From: Pontibacter flavimaris
GTDB taxonomy: Bacteria; Bacteroidota; Bacteroidia; Cytophagales; Hymenobacteraceae
NCBI RefSeq assembly: GCF_001907195.1
Contig: NZ_LVWA01000004.1
Span: 434,001 to 498,000 of the forward strand
DNA: 64,000 bases
Reading direction: 5' to 3'
Shown: piece after piece, positions 41,875 through 51,450 of the stretch
Position numbering within the stretch: position 1 is the first letter of the stretch
Layout: each line of letters opens with the position of its first letter
Notes under the pieces: model-generated
What the model saw: only the letters and a program-made list of their open reading frames with translations
Databases searched by the model: none
What the model was told of the DNA's origin: nothing
Translations under genes and position numbers: made by a program

Positions 41875-43473
41875 ATGGCTGGAGGAAAAGAGACACCAAG
41901 GCAGAAGATGATCGGTATGATGTACCTTGTACTGACCGCACTTCTGGCCCTTAACGTGAGCTCGGCGATCCTGTTAAAGTTTCAGTTCCTGGATGAGTCT
42001 TTGCAGACTGTGAACCGAAAAACAGTAACAGATAACGCCGGGGTCGTATCGAACATACAGGCTGCCATTGCAGAAAACAAGAACCCTTCTGCCAATGACC
42101 AGCGCGTGCTGAAAACAGCACAGGAAGTACGTAATCAGACAAGCCAAATGGTTTCTTATATCCAGGATCTGCGTAAGATGCTGATTGAGAAGTCTGGAGG
42201 AATGAATGATGAAGGCACAGGATATAAGCAGCCGGAAGGCAATGATATCGTGGCCATGAACATGATTGGTGCGGCAAGCAAGAACAACGGTAAAGGATAC
42301 GAGCTGGAGCAAAAGCTGAATGACTATGCCAAATTCCTGCGCCAGTACAATGAGCAGGTTCCGCAAAAGCTTGCCTTGAGTGGCAAAGAGGATCCGGTAG
42401 CACAGAATGACCCGGCGCAGAAACGTAAAGACTTCGCGCAGCTGAACTTTGAGGAGACACCCATGGTAGCTGCCCTGGCAGTTCTTTCTCAGAAAGAAGC
42501 AGAGGTTTTGAAGTATGAGGCGGATGTGCTGCAGAAACTTGCTCAGCAGGTAGGTGCCGACATCATCAAGTTTGAGAAAATTTTCGCCATGGCCCGCGCC
42601 GAGTCTAAAACGGTAGCAGCTGGTACAAAATACTCAGCTGACATGTTCATCGCTGCCTCTTCTGACAACATCACGCCTAAAATGACCTTCCAGGGTAAGC
42701 CTGTTAAAGTAGAGAACGGCATGGGTAAAGTAGAGTTCGTAGCTTCGGCCTCAAACTACGATGCTGATGGCAACTCTGAGCAGACATGGACTGGTAAGGT
42801 AACCATAAACCAGAATGGCAGAGACACTACGTTCACTGTAACGGAGAAGTACGTAGTTGCCAAGCCTGTGATCCAGGTGCAGTCTGCTTCTGTGCAGGCG
42901 CTGTACTTCCAGTGCGCTAACGAGCTGAACATTCAGGTGCCAGCGCTGGGCGCGGTATACGATCCAAGCTTTAGCGCCAATGGTGGCACGGCCATCAAAG
43001 GAGCAAAGAAAGGCGAAGTAACCATCATTCCTAGCGGTACCGAGGTAACCATCAACGTGAGCAGCGGCGGCAACGCCATCGGTTCTGAGAAATTCAAAGT
43101 GCGTCCGATCCCGAAACCAGAGCTTGTGGCACTGGTAAACGGAAAGCCGATCGATGTGAAGCGGGGCGTACCGGCCCAATCCTTCAGAGCTGTGGAAATA
43201 CAGGCTGTGGCGGAAGAAGGCTTCAAACAATTATTACCTAACGAGGCACGTTATAGAGTAACCAAGTGGAGAGCCTACCTGGTGCGCGGCAACCAGCCAG
43301 TAGACCAGGGAGAGTTTAGCGGACCTACTGCCAACCTGACCAGCTTTGCGGCCAAAGCCAGCAAAGGCGACCGCGTAGTGATAGAGGTGCTGGATGTAAA
43401 GCGCCTGAACTACAAAGGCCAGGCTGTGGACGTGAACGTGGGAACACCGAACTTCCAGGTTCCTTTAAATTAA
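41875..43473 (+). CDS. gldM: T9SS motor protein GldM
   Basis: A 532-residue protein. The N terminus MAGGKETPRQKMIGMMYLVL, with Arg9, then a single transmembrane helix (about 13-34), is the GldM hallmark; the helix packs within the GldL ring. The long periplasmic part consists of helical D1 followed by beta domains (KVENGMGKVEFVASASNYD, NELNIQVPALGAVYDPSFS and VFRAVEIQA-like strands) reaching the GldKN ring. GldM transmits motor torque to the outer membrane complex. The length is close to the family norm of about 515. No AAGTATA word occurs in this gene. Confidence 0.96.
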   Translation: MAGGKETPRQKMIGMMYLVLTALLALNVSSAILLKFQFLDESLQTVNRKTVTDNAGVVSNIQAAIAENKNPSANDQRVLKTAQEVRNQTSQMVSYIQDLRKMLIEKSGGMNDEGTGYKQPEGNDIVAMNMIGAASKNNGKGYELEQKLNDYAKFLRQYNEQVPQKLALSGKEDPVAQNDPAQKRKDFAQLNFEETPMVAALAVLSQKEAEVLKYEADVLQKLAQQVGADIIKFEKIFAMARAESKTVAAGTKYSADMFIAASSDNITPKMTFQGKPVKVENGMGKVEFVASASNYDADGNSEQTWTGKVTINQNGRDTTFTVTEKYVVAKPVIQVQSASVQALYFQCANELNIQVPALGAVYDPSFSANGGTAIKGAKKGEVTIIPSGTEVTINVSSGGNAIGSEKFKVRPIPKPELVALVNGKPIDVKRGVPAQSFRAVEIQAVAEEGFKQLLPNEARYRVTKWRAYLVRGNQPVDQGEFSGPTANLTSFAAKASKGDRVVIEVLDVKRLNYKGQAVDVNVGTPNFQVPLN

Positions 43474-43495
43474 CATTTAGAAGCTTACAAGGAGT

Positions 43496-44356
43496 ATGAA
43501 ATTAGTTAAAGCAATAGGTGTAGCAGCCGGTTTAATGTTGTCTGTAGGAGCCATGGCCCAGCAGGTATCAAACACTACTGAAAGCAACCCATCAGCAAGG
43601 CCTATTCCTGAGTCGGATATCCTGTTCAAGAAAACGGTATGGCGTAAAATTGACCTGCGCGAGAAGCAGAACAAGCCACTGTTCTCTGAAAACAGAGAGA
43701 TCACAAAGGTGATTATAGAGGCCGTGAAAAGTGGTGAGCTTACTGCCTACAGAAGCGACTCTGTCAGCACGCCTATCACGCGTGAAGAATTCATGCAGAA
43801 CCTGACCCCGAAAGAGGCAGAGGGAGGCCTGAGCGAGGAGGAACTTGCAGCTGGTTTCGGCGAAGTGGAAGAGGAGGAGGATGCCTGGGGTGAAGCCTTG
43901 GGTTCGTCTACCGGAACCACAGAAGCTGCTCCTGTAAGCAATGAGTATTTTCCGAAGCAGCTATACCTGCTGGAGCTGAAGGAGAACGTGGTGTTCGATA
44001 AAAAGCGTTCGCGCATGTACCACGATATCCAGACCATCAGCATTAAAGTGCCGTCTACGCTAAACCCACTGGGTTTTGAGCAGAATGTGGCAAGCTTTAA
44101 GATGAGCGACCTGGTGACACTGTTCCGCAATAACCCGGAGACAGCTATCTGGTACAACGCACAGAATGATGCACAGCACAAGAACCTGGCTGACGCATTT
44201 GACCTCTGGCTGTTCAGCTCCTACATCACCAAGATCTCCAATCCAGGCGACCAAAACCTGGCCTCGATCTACGGTGGTGGCAAAAAAGGCCTGCTAGCTG
44301 CACAAGATGCACTGGAAGCACTCATAGAATATGAGTATAGCCTGTGGAGCTACTAA
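43496..44356 (+). CDS. gldN: T9SS/gliding protein GldN
   Basis: A 286-residue periplasmic protein. The leader MKLVKAIGVAAGLMLSVGAMA ends before QQVSNTTESNP. The body has ESDILFKKTVWRKIDLREKQNKPLF, the GldN signature, then VIIEAVKSGELTAYRSDS, YLLELKENVVFDKKRSRMYHDIQTISIKVP and an acidic insert EEEEDAWGEAL (about 124-134). GldN/PorN binds GldK to form the periplasmic ring of the T9SS. It ends the locus, with a strong terminator 22 bases on. Confidence 0.95.
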   Translation: MKLVKAIGVAAGLMLSVGAMAQQVSNTTESNPSARPIPESDILFKKTVWRKIDLREKQNKPLFSENREITKVIIEAVKSGELTAYRSDSVSTPITREEFMQNLTPKEAEGGLSEEELAAGFGEVEEEEDAWGEALGSSTGTTEAAPVSNEYFPKQLYLLELKENVVFDKKRSRMYHDIQTISIKVPSTLNPLGFEQNVASFKMSDLVTLFRNNPETAIWYNAQNDAQHKNLADAFDLWLFSSYITKISNPGDQNLASIYGGGKKGLLAAQDALEALIEYEYSLWSY

Positions 44357-44378
44357 GCAATACAGCATCAAGCAATAT

Positions 44379-44411
44379 AAAAGGAGACTCAAATGAGTCT
44401 CCTTTTTCTTT
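44379..44411. terminator. Terminator after gldN (bidirectional)
   Basis: AAAAGGAGACTC (44379-44390) pairs with GAGTCTCCTTTT (44395-44406), loop AAAT, then TCTTTTT. On the minus strand it is followed by TTTATATTG and can serve uvrC as well, whose stop is at 44467. Between the hairpin and uvrC are four copies of the AAGTATA word, including AAAGTATACTTT at 44434-44445. Confidence 0.92.
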
Positions 44412-44466
44412 TTATACTTGGTAAGAGAAAGTAAAAGTATACTTTGGACAAAGCCGGAAGTATGGT

Positions 44467-46290
44467 TTATACTTGCTTGCCCTCTACCGGAGCGTGCAGA
44501 TGGGCATAAAGTATAGCCGCCTTGGCTTTACCGATTTCTGCCGAAAGCTCATCCAAGGTTAAATCCCGCAGCTTTTTAACGGATCTATACTTTTGCAGCA
44601 GGGCATCTGCCGTAGAAGGGCCGATGCCCTTGATATCCGTAAGTTCCGTCTTAAGCGTTCCGGCGTCGCGCTTGCTGCGGTGGAAGGTGATGGCAAAACG
44701 GTGGGCCTCGTTGCGCAGGCGCTGGATGAGCTTCAATGACTCTGACTTCTTATCGATGTAGAGCGGGAGGCTGTCGCCGGGGTAAAAAATCTCCTCCAAA
44801 CGCTTCGCGATACCGACTACAGCCACTTGACCGTAGATGCCCAGATCGCGCAGCGCCTTCACAGCCATACCAAGCTGGCCTTTGCCCCCATCGATTACGA
44901 TAAGCTGTGGCAGGGGCTGGTTCTCATCCAGCAGGCGGCGGTAGCGGCGGGTCACAATCTCATACATTGAGGCAAAATCGTCGGGGCCTACCACGGTTTT
45001 GATGTTGAAGTGGCGGTAATCCTTCTTACTGGGCTTGCCATTCTTAAAGCAAACCATAGAGGCCACGGGGTTGTCGCCCTGAAAGTTGGAGTTGTCGAAG
45101 CACTCAATCTGACGGGGCAACTCCGTGAGGCGCAGGTCTTTTTTCAATGTCTCCAGCACGCGCAGCTCCCGCTGCCCGCTCAGCTCCTTGTTCTTTTCCT
45201 GCCGCCCTTCCCGCTCCTTGCGCAAGTATAAAGCGTTCTTCAGCGACAGGCTCAGGAGCTTCTTCTTATCCCCGATCTGTGGGTAGGTCACCGTAATGTT
45301 ATCTAGCGGAAGCTGCAGCTCAATGTTCGAGATCACTTCGCGCGAGGTGCTCTCGAACTCCTGCCGCAGCTGCACCACCACAGAGGCAAGTATGTCGGCG
45401 TCGTCCTCATCCAGCTTTTTCTCCAGCTCCAGCGACTGTGTAAGTATGATGGAGCCGTTCATCACCTTCAGGTAGTTGATAAAGGCGCACTGCTCGTTGC
45501 TGGTGATGGAGAAAACATCAATGTTGGTCAGGGTGTTGCTTACCACCGTGGACTTGGCCTGGAAATCCTCCAGCATATCCAGCTTCGTCTTATACTTGTG
45601 GGCAAGCTCGAACTGGTACTCCGCGGCGGCGGCGGCCATGTGCTCCTTAAAGTATGATTTGGCTACCGAGAGGTTGCCCGAAAGTATGTTCTTGATCTGA
45701 GCAATGTTGGCGTTATACTCCGTTTCATCCATCAGAGCCTCGCAGGGGCCTTTGCAGTTGCCGATGTGGTATTCCAGGCATACTTTAAACTTGCCTGCGG
45801 CGATGTTCTCCGGAGAGAGGTTATAGGTGCAGGTGCGCAGCGGGTAAAGCGTCCGGATCAAATCCAGGACCACGTACATGGCCGTGCCGCTCGGGTAAGG
45901 GCCAAAGTAGCGCGAGCCATCATTTTTTTTATTGCGGGTAGTGATAACACGCGGGAAGCGCTCGTTCAGAATGCAGATATAGGGGTACGTCTTGCCATCC
46001 TTCAGCAGGATGTTATACTTGGGCTGGTACTGCTTGATGAGGTTGTTCTCCAGCAGAAAGGCGTCGGCCTCCGTGTCTACAATAGTAAACTCGATGTCCC
46101 TGATCTGCGAGACGAGCTTGAGGGTCTTCTTATTATGTTGGGTAGAGCGGTTGAAATAGGAGCTGACGCGTTTCCGGATATCAACCGCTTTGCCCACATA
46201 GATAATGCCCTGCTCGTCGAAGAACTTGTAGATGCCGGGTTTGTGCGGCAGGTGCGCTATTTTCTCCTTCAGCTTCTCGTTCGCTGGCAT
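44467..46290 (-). CDS. uvrC: Excinuclease ABC subunit C
   Basis: A 607-residue UvrC making both incisions in nucleotide excision repair. The N-terminal GIY-YIG nuclease has KPGIYKFFDEQGIIYVGKA and IRKRVSSYF. The UVR helix region follows in the middle (FKEHMAAAAAEYQFELAHKYKTKLDML), and the C-terminal RNase H-like nuclease has IECFDNSNFQG, VIDGGKGQLGMA and EAHRFAITFHR. The end has tandem helix-hairpin-helix motifs (DIKGIGPSTADALLQKY). It is last in a leftward group after PBP1A and the porW/sprE-like gene. Length is normal for the family. Confidence 0.97.
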   Translation of the reverse strand: MPANEKLKEKIAHLPHKPGIYKFFDEQGIIYVGKAVDIRKRVSSYFNRSTQHNKKTLKLVSQIRDIEFTIVDTEADAFLLENNLIKQYQPKYNILLKDGKTYPYICILNERFPRVITTRNKKNDGSRYFGPYPSGTAMYVVLDLIRTLYPLRTCTYNLSPENIAAGKFKVCLEYHIGNCKGPCEALMDETEYNANIAQIKNILSGNLSVAKSYFKEHMAAAAAEYQFELAHKYKTKLDMLEDFQAKSTVVSNTLTNIDVFSITSNEQCAFINYLKVMNGSIILTQSLELEKKLDEDDADILASVVVQLRQEFESTSREVISNIELQLPLDNITVTYPQIGDKKKLLSLSLKNALYLRKEREGRQEKNKELSGQRELRVLETLKKDLRLTELPRQIECFDNSNFQGDNPVASMVCFKNGKPSKKDYRHFNIKTVVGPDDFASMYEIVTRRYRRLLDENQPLPQLIVIDGGKGQLGMAVKALRDLGIYGQVAVVGIAKRLEEIFYPGDSLPLYIDKKSESLKLIQRLRNEAHRFAITFHRSKRDAGTLKTELTDIKGIGPSTADALLQKYRSVKKLRDLTLDELSAEIGKAKAAILYAHLHAPVEGKQV

Positions 46291-46301
46291 ATGGATAGGA
46301 A

Positions 46302-48617
46302 TTAGATCTCTGCGTCCAGGTCAATCTCGGTTGGTATGTTCAGGAACTCGTCTTGCTGCGCCGAGTCAATTTGAACGCCACGATTATACTTTTCACAATC
46401 TAATTCTACCGATAAAGGCATAGAAGGTTTAGGGAAAGGCTCTTTTGACACATCCAGCGATTTATCGTTGTACACTTTTTGCATGAAGGAGCCGTAGATC
46501 GGCATGGCCAGCCTGCCGCCCTGCCCCAGCGCAATCGTGCGGAAGTGGATAGAGCGGTCTTCGCCACCAACCCAGGTGCCGGCCACCAGGTCAGGGGTGA
46601 TGCCCATAAACCAGGCGTCGGAGTAGTTCTGGCTGGTACCGGTCTTAGCGCCCATCTCATTCTTCAGGCCATTGCGGAAGCGCAGGCCATAGTAGGCAGT
46701 ACCGCCCGGCTCAGCCGCCGCTTTCAGCATGTGCACCATCGTATAGGCAGTTTCCTCACTAAGGGCCTCCACCGTTTTGGGAACAAACTCCGCCACAACG
46801 TTGCCATGCTTGTCCTCGATGCGGGTGATGTAGTTGGGCTGCACCCAGGTTCCGCCGTTCACGAAGGTACCGTAGGCGCCTACCATGTCAAACAAGGTCA
46901 CATCGCTGGTACCCAGCACCAAGGCAGGCGTTTCGTCCAGCTTGGTGGTGATGCCCATGCGGCGGGCAGTCTGGGCCACGGCCGGAGCCCCCAGTTTATT
47001 CACCAGGAAGGCAGAGATAGAGTTCACAGACTCGGCCAGTGCCTTGCGCAAGGTATACTTCTCGCCACTGAACTTGTTGTTGGCGTTATTCGGGCACCAC
47101 ATCTTGCCGTCCGGCAGCGGGATGCAGTTTTCCGTGTCCAGCACCTCGTAGCAAGGCGGGTAGCCGTTCTCGATAGCTGTCGTGTACAGGAACGGCTTGA
47201 AGGTGGAGCCCGGCTGGCGCGCTGCCTGCCTCACGTGGTCATACTTAAAGTGCTTGTAGTTGATGCCGCCCACCCAGGCCTTGATATGCCCCGTCTGCGG
47301 CTCCATGGCCATAAAACCAGTCTGCAGGAAATGCTTGTAGTACTTGAGTGAGTCCATCGGGCTCATCTCCACCTGCTTTTCGCCATCCCAGGTAAAGATG
47401 GTCATCGGTACTTTCTTGTTGAGGTAGTAGTTGATGGAGTCCGTGTCCTCCCCGAAGCGGGCTTTCAGTCGGCGGTAACGGTCGGTGCGCTTGATGGCCA
47501 TCTCAGGGAACCCTTTGAGCTCGCGCATATTCTCATCCACCCAGGGGTTGCGGCCCTTCCAGTGCTCAAAGAAGACTTTCTGGCGGTCTTTCATGTGCTC
47601 CGCCACAGCCTCCTCGGCATACTTCTGCATGCGGGAGTCGATGGTAGTGAAGATTCGGAGGCCGTCGGCGTAGAGGTCGTAGCCGTTCTCGCGGCACCAC
47701 TGCAGCAGGTCTTTGCTCACCTCGGTGCGGAAGTAAGGGGCCATGCCGATGTTGTGGCTCTCCACCCGGTAATCAAGCACGATGTCCTCTTCCTTCAGTT
47801 GATTAAACTCCGCATCGGTCATAAAGCCATACTTGACCATCTGAGCCAAAACAGTGTTGCGGCGTTGCTTGGAGTTCTCAGGTTCAAACTTTGGGCTAAA
47901 ATTAGAAGGAGCTTTCAGCAGGCCCACCAGCACTGCCGACTCCTGCACCTTTAGCTCCTCCGGCTTTTTATTGAAGAAGGTCTTGGCCGCTACCTTGATA
48001 CCAAAGGCATTGGAGCCGAAATCCACCGTGTTCAGGTACATCGTCAGGATCTCGCGCTTGGTATAAGAGCGCTCCAGCTTCACGGCCATAATCCACTCCT
48101 TTGTCTTCAGAATGAGCATGCGCAAGCCTGTTATATCGTTCAACAGGCCGTTGTTCAGTTCGTCACTTCGCGTATCGAACAGGTTTTTGGCCACTTGCTG
48201 GGTTAAGGTACTGCCGCCGCCCTTGCGATCGCCGGTGATGATGCCTGCCGCCACACGCACCATCGACTGCGGGTCGATGCCGGCGTGATCCTCAAAGCGG
48301 ATGTCCTCAGTGGCAACAAGGGCGTTGATCAGGTTATCCGGCAGTTCCTCATACTCCACCGGTGTGCGGTTCTCGCGGAAATACTTGCCCAGCAACTGGT
48401 TATCGGCAGAGTAAAGCTCCGAGGCAACCTCACTCTTCGGGTTCTCGAGCGTGCGCAGGTCGGGCATTTCCCCGAACAAATTCAGGAAGTTGATGCTTAC
48501 CGCGTAGATATAAAGTATGAAAGCCGCGAAGCCACCGATAAACAGCAGCCACAGCACCGATACAACTTTTGGGTAAAAGGATCTTTTGGGAGTAAGGGTC
48601 TTTTGACGCGTAGTCAT
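46302..48617 (-). CDS. Penicillin-binding protein 1A (class A, bifunctional)
   Basis: A 771-residue peptidoglycan synthase. A short cytoplasmic tail is followed by a transmembrane helix (about 19-41), then glycosyltransferase domain GT51 with ATEDIRFEDHAGID (Glu104), GGSTLTQQVAKNL and KREILTMYLN. The transpeptidase domain carries SxxK as GSTFKPF (Ser about 470), SVNS and KTGTSQNYSDAWF. It polymerises glycan chains and crosslinks them in the periplasm. It starts just 4 bases after the stop of the porW/sprE-like gene and 11 bases before the uvrC start, so co-transcription is likely. Confidence 0.95.
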   Translation of the reverse strand: MTTRQKTLTPKRSFYPKVVSVLWLLFIGGFAAFILYIYAVSINFLNLFGEMPDLRTLENPKSEVASELYSADNQLLGKYFRENRTPVEYEELPDNLINALVATEDIRFEDHAGIDPQSMVRVAAGIITGDRKGGGSTLTQQVAKNLFDTRSDELNNGLLNDITGLRMLILKTKEWIMAVKLERSYTKREILTMYLNTVDFGSNAFGIKVAAKTFFNKKPEELKVQESAVLVGLLKAPSNFSPKFEPENSKQRRNTVLAQMVKYGFMTDAEFNQLKEEDIVLDYRVESHNIGMAPYFRTEVSKDLLQWCRENGYDLYADGLRIFTTIDSRMQKYAEEAVAEHMKDRQKVFFEHWKGRNPWVDENMRELKGFPEMAIKRTDRYRRLKARFGEDTDSINYYLNKKVPMTIFTWDGEKQVEMSPMDSLKYYKHFLQTGFMAMEPQTGHIKAWVGGINYKHFKYDHVRQAARQPGSTFKPFLYTTAIENGYPPCYEVLDTENCIPLPDGKMWCPNNANNKFSGEKYTLRKALAESVNSISAFLVNKLGAPAVAQTARRMGITTKLDETPALVLGTSDVTLFDMVGAYGTFVNGGTWVQPNYITRIEDKHGNVVAEFVPKTVEALSEETAYTMVHMLKAAAEPGGTAYYGLRFRNGLKNEMGAKTGTSQNYSDAWFMGITPDLVAGTWVGGEDRSIHFRTIALGQGGRLAMPIYGSFMQKVYNDKSLDVSKEPFPKPSMPLSVELDCEKYNRGVQIDSAQQDEFLNIPTEIDLDAEI

Positions 48618-48621
48618 GGAA

Positions 48622-51450
48622 TTAATTATTGTCTTTGAAGAAGGTCAGGTAAACGTCGGGGTCCTTCCGCTGTATGAATTTCCGGTAATTGGCAGAAGAG
48701 ATAACAAAGGTAATGAAATCTACGCCTCTAATTCTACCTACCGGCGCCTGCGGAGCCTTTTGTTTGATGTTATAGGAGGATGCCAACTGCGGATCTTTAA
48801 AGGAGCGGGCCACGAGCATGGTTTTGCCGCCCCCGAAGTCCAGCGTGTCCAGGGTTAGTTCCTCTTTTTTATAGTACATGTTGTTATACTTCTCATACTT
48901 CTGCGCCATGTCCGCAAAGGCCTTGGCATCGCTTGGATAGATCAGCACAAAATAAAAGGCCGAGTCGGGTGCTGCAGAATAGGCCATTGGGTCTGCCGCC
49001 GGATCTGCCAGTAAGGAATCCATGGCCGCCTGCTGCTCCTCTTCCTGCTGCGCCAGCGTGTCTGCAGCGGCTGTTGCCGGCTGCATGGTGTCTGCCGGTT
49101 GCGGCGTGGCTACAGGAGGTAAAACCGGGGTGGCCCTGGCGGCCGATGCAGTTGCCTGTGCAATTTCTGTGCTAACTTTCTGCTCCGGTGTCAATGCAGG
49201 CGCTTTTTCTTTGGGCTTCGGGGGGGCAGGAGCCTCGGCACGCAACTGGTTCTTCTGCTCCAACTCCTGGTAAGTGGCCAGCAGCTTGTCGGCCTGTTTC
49301 ACCAGCGGGCTGCCCTTGTGCTCTCTTTTAAAACGGTTCAACTTGTCGCGCAGCACCTCCGGCTTCTCGGTGCGGGCGGCCACCATGGCATCCAAAAACA
49401 TCACCTTGTCCTGAATATCGTTGAAGGGGTACTGCGCCGTGATACTGCGGAGCTGCTCCACGGCCAGTTTATACTCCTGCGCCTCATAATGCGCGTACGC
49501 CGAGTCGTAGAGGGCATGCACCTTGATGTTCTCCGCCGCGGTTTTGGCCATAAAGCCTTCGTCGTCGAGGAGGCGGGCGTAGGTGGTGTTCGGGAACTGC
49601 TGCTTTATCTTGGTATAGTAGGCCTGCTGCTGCTCCTGGTTGCCGGCGCGGCCATAGAGCAAGTATAAACTATAGTAAGCTTCGGCGGCGTGCGATGTCT
49701 GCGGGAACCGTTGCAGCAACTGCTCATAAGTGGCGATCGCCTCCTGTGGTGCCTGCAGGTTCTGGGCGTAGATGACTGCCAGGCGGAAAAGCGCCTCCTC
49801 CACCATCCGTTCGGACTGCTGCAGCGCGGCAATGGTCAGCGGCAGGTTCTGCTGGTAGGCCTCTACCTGGGCCTGCATGCGCACTTCAGGGCTTACTTCC
49901 GCTTCGGGCTCCGTTATAGGTTCAGGCGCCTGGGCCACTGGTGCCGGCTGTTCTCCGGCTTCGCCCCGGGTACGGGTGCGCCAAAAGTCCTGGTTGGGCC
50001 GGTCGCCCCAGCGGCGGGTAAACTCGGCGCGGGCCGTGGCCATGGCTGAGGGGTTGTCGAAATACCACACACCACCGGCATCACTGGTGCCGAAGGTTTC
50101 GTTGCTGTTGTTGCGGGACGGATTGCGGCGGCTCTCCTGCTCCTGGCGCTGCACCTGCTCCTGTTGTTGCGCCAGGGCGGCCACTCTTTCCTCCTCCTCG
50201 CGCTGCACCAGCTGTTGCAGAAATGCCATGCGCTCCGCCTCCGGTAATTTAGCGATGCGCTGCAGGCTGTCCTGCATCTGGATGGTGGTGTACTGCCGGG
50301 CAAAGTCAGCCAGGATATCGCGGCGCTCTGCCACCGCCTCGTACTGTATGGCCTGCTGCGGGTACACCTGCACGGCGCTGTCGTAGTAAGCGGCGGCTAA
50401 CTCATACTTGTTCAGGTTCTCAAAATAGATCTCGCCGGCCAGCACGTAACTATAGGCTTTCTGGTTTGGCAGGTTCCCCGGCGTGCGCAGCGACTGGTTC
50501 AGGTATTCCAACGCCTTGTCGTAGTGCTGCTGGCGCAGTGCGAACCGCGCCATCTCATAGTATATTTTGTCACGGTACTCCTTATTCTTCTCGTCCTTCA
50601 GGAGCTTCTGGTAGTAGCCTTCTATCCGCTCGATGTCGTTGTTATCGGCCAGCTCGGTTACCTGCCCCAGGTTCAGGCGGCTGAAGAAGCCCAGGTCGTA
50701 GGGCGGGTTGTTGCGCAGCACCTTGCTGTACTGCTTGTCGGCCTCCTTGTTCTGGCCCGTCAGCTGGTAGAGTTGCCCCAACGTATAGCGCACCCGCGAC
50801 TCCGCGTCCTTCTCCTCGAAGTTGGGCAGCGATAGCGCCAGGTTCTCGATCACCTGGGCTGTGTCGCCCTGCAGGCGGTGGTATTGGGCGCGGGTTAAGT
50901 ATAGCTCGCGGGCATTGGCCTTGTTCAGGCGCTCCTTGCGCAGAAACTCCGATACTTGCTGGGCGTTTTCCATCTCACCAAGTATAATAAAGGAGCGCAT
51001 CAGCCATACCAGCGCCTCGTGCCGCTCGTCTTTGCCCTTGCCGTTGGCGTTGACATACTTAAAGGTGCGCACCGCCTCCTCAAAGTTCAGTTCGTAAAAG
51101 TTGGCCTGGCCAATCAGCACGTAGCTGTTGTCTACCCACTTGCTGTTGGAGTGGTACTGTATCGGGAAAGAGGCTTTCTTCTTGATGTCCTCCAGGTCGG
51201 CGGCCAGGGCTGTGGCGGTAGCGGTGTCGAGGGGCGGGAAGATGGGGAGTACCTGGCTGTAGTCGTACACGGTCTGCTGCTGCAACTGCTCCTCCAGCAG
51301 GCGCATCTTCTCCTTGGCCAGAAAATACCCGTTGTAGCGGGCGGTGGTATTGTGGTAGGTTTTGCTGAGCGGATTGTTGCGCTCGGCGGAGCATGCCGCC
51401 AGCAACAGCCCGGCAAGTATAAATAATATGTGCAGCGGTTTCTTATTCAA
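48622..51450 (-). CDS. T9SS periplasmic TPR lipoprotein PorW/SprE-like
   Basis: A 942-residue lipoprotein. The leader MNKKPLHILFILAGLLLAAC has Cys20. The mature N terminus RNNPLSKTYHNTTARYNGYFLAKEKM is the mark of PorW/SprE proteins. The central part is a run of TPR repeats (for example YVLIGQANFYELNFEEAVRTFKYVN and YYEMARFALRQQHYDKALEYL), with a Gln/Glu-rich low-complexity centre (about 410-530). A C-terminal domain has YFVLIYPSDAKAFADMAQKYEKYN. PorW/SprE links the T9SS motor complex with the outer-membrane translocon. It sits 4 kb from gldKLMN but on the opposite strand, leading an operon with PBP1A and uvrC. Confidence 0.85.
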   Translation of the reverse strand: MNKKPLHILFILAGLLLAACSAERNNPLSKTYHNTTARYNGYFLAKEKMRLLEEQLQQQTVYDYSQVLPIFPPLDTATATALAADLEDIKKKASFPIQYHSNSKWVDNSYVLIGQANFYELNFEEAVRTFKYVNANGKGKDERHEALVWLMRSFIILGEMENAQQVSEFLRKERLNKANARELYLTRAQYHRLQGDTAQVIENLALSLPNFEEKDAESRVRYTLGQLYQLTGQNKEADKQYSKVLRNNPPYDLGFFSRLNLGQVTELADNNDIERIEGYYQKLLKDEKNKEYRDKIYYEMARFALRQQHYDKALEYLNQSLRTPGNLPNQKAYSYVLAGEIYFENLNKYELAAAYYDSAVQVYPQQAIQYEAVAERRDILADFARQYTTIQMQDSLQRIAKLPEAERMAFLQQLVQREEEERVAALAQQQEQVQRQEQESRRNPSRNNSNETFGTSDAGGVWYFDNPSAMATARAEFTRRWGDRPNQDFWRTRTRGEAGEQPAPVAQAPEPITEPEAEVSPEVRMQAQVEAYQQNLPLTIAALQQSERMVEEALFRLAVIYAQNLQAPQEAIATYEQLLQRFPQTSHAAEAYYSLYLLYGRAGNQEQQQAYYTKIKQQFPNTTYARLLDDEGFMAKTAAENIKVHALYDSAYAHYEAQEYKLAVEQLRSITAQYPFNDIQDKVMFLDAMVAARTEKPEVLRDKLNRFKREHKGSPLVKQADKLLATYQELEQKNQLRAEAPAPPKPKEKAPALTPEQKVSTEIAQATASAARATPVLPPVATPQPADTMQPATAAADTLAQQEEEQQAAMDSLLADPAADPMAYSAAPDSAFYFVLIYPSDAKAFADMAQKYEKYNNMYYKKEELTLDTLDFGGGKTMLVARSFKDPQLASSYNIKQKAPQAPVGRIRGVDFITFVISSANYRKFIQRKDPDVYLTFFKDNN

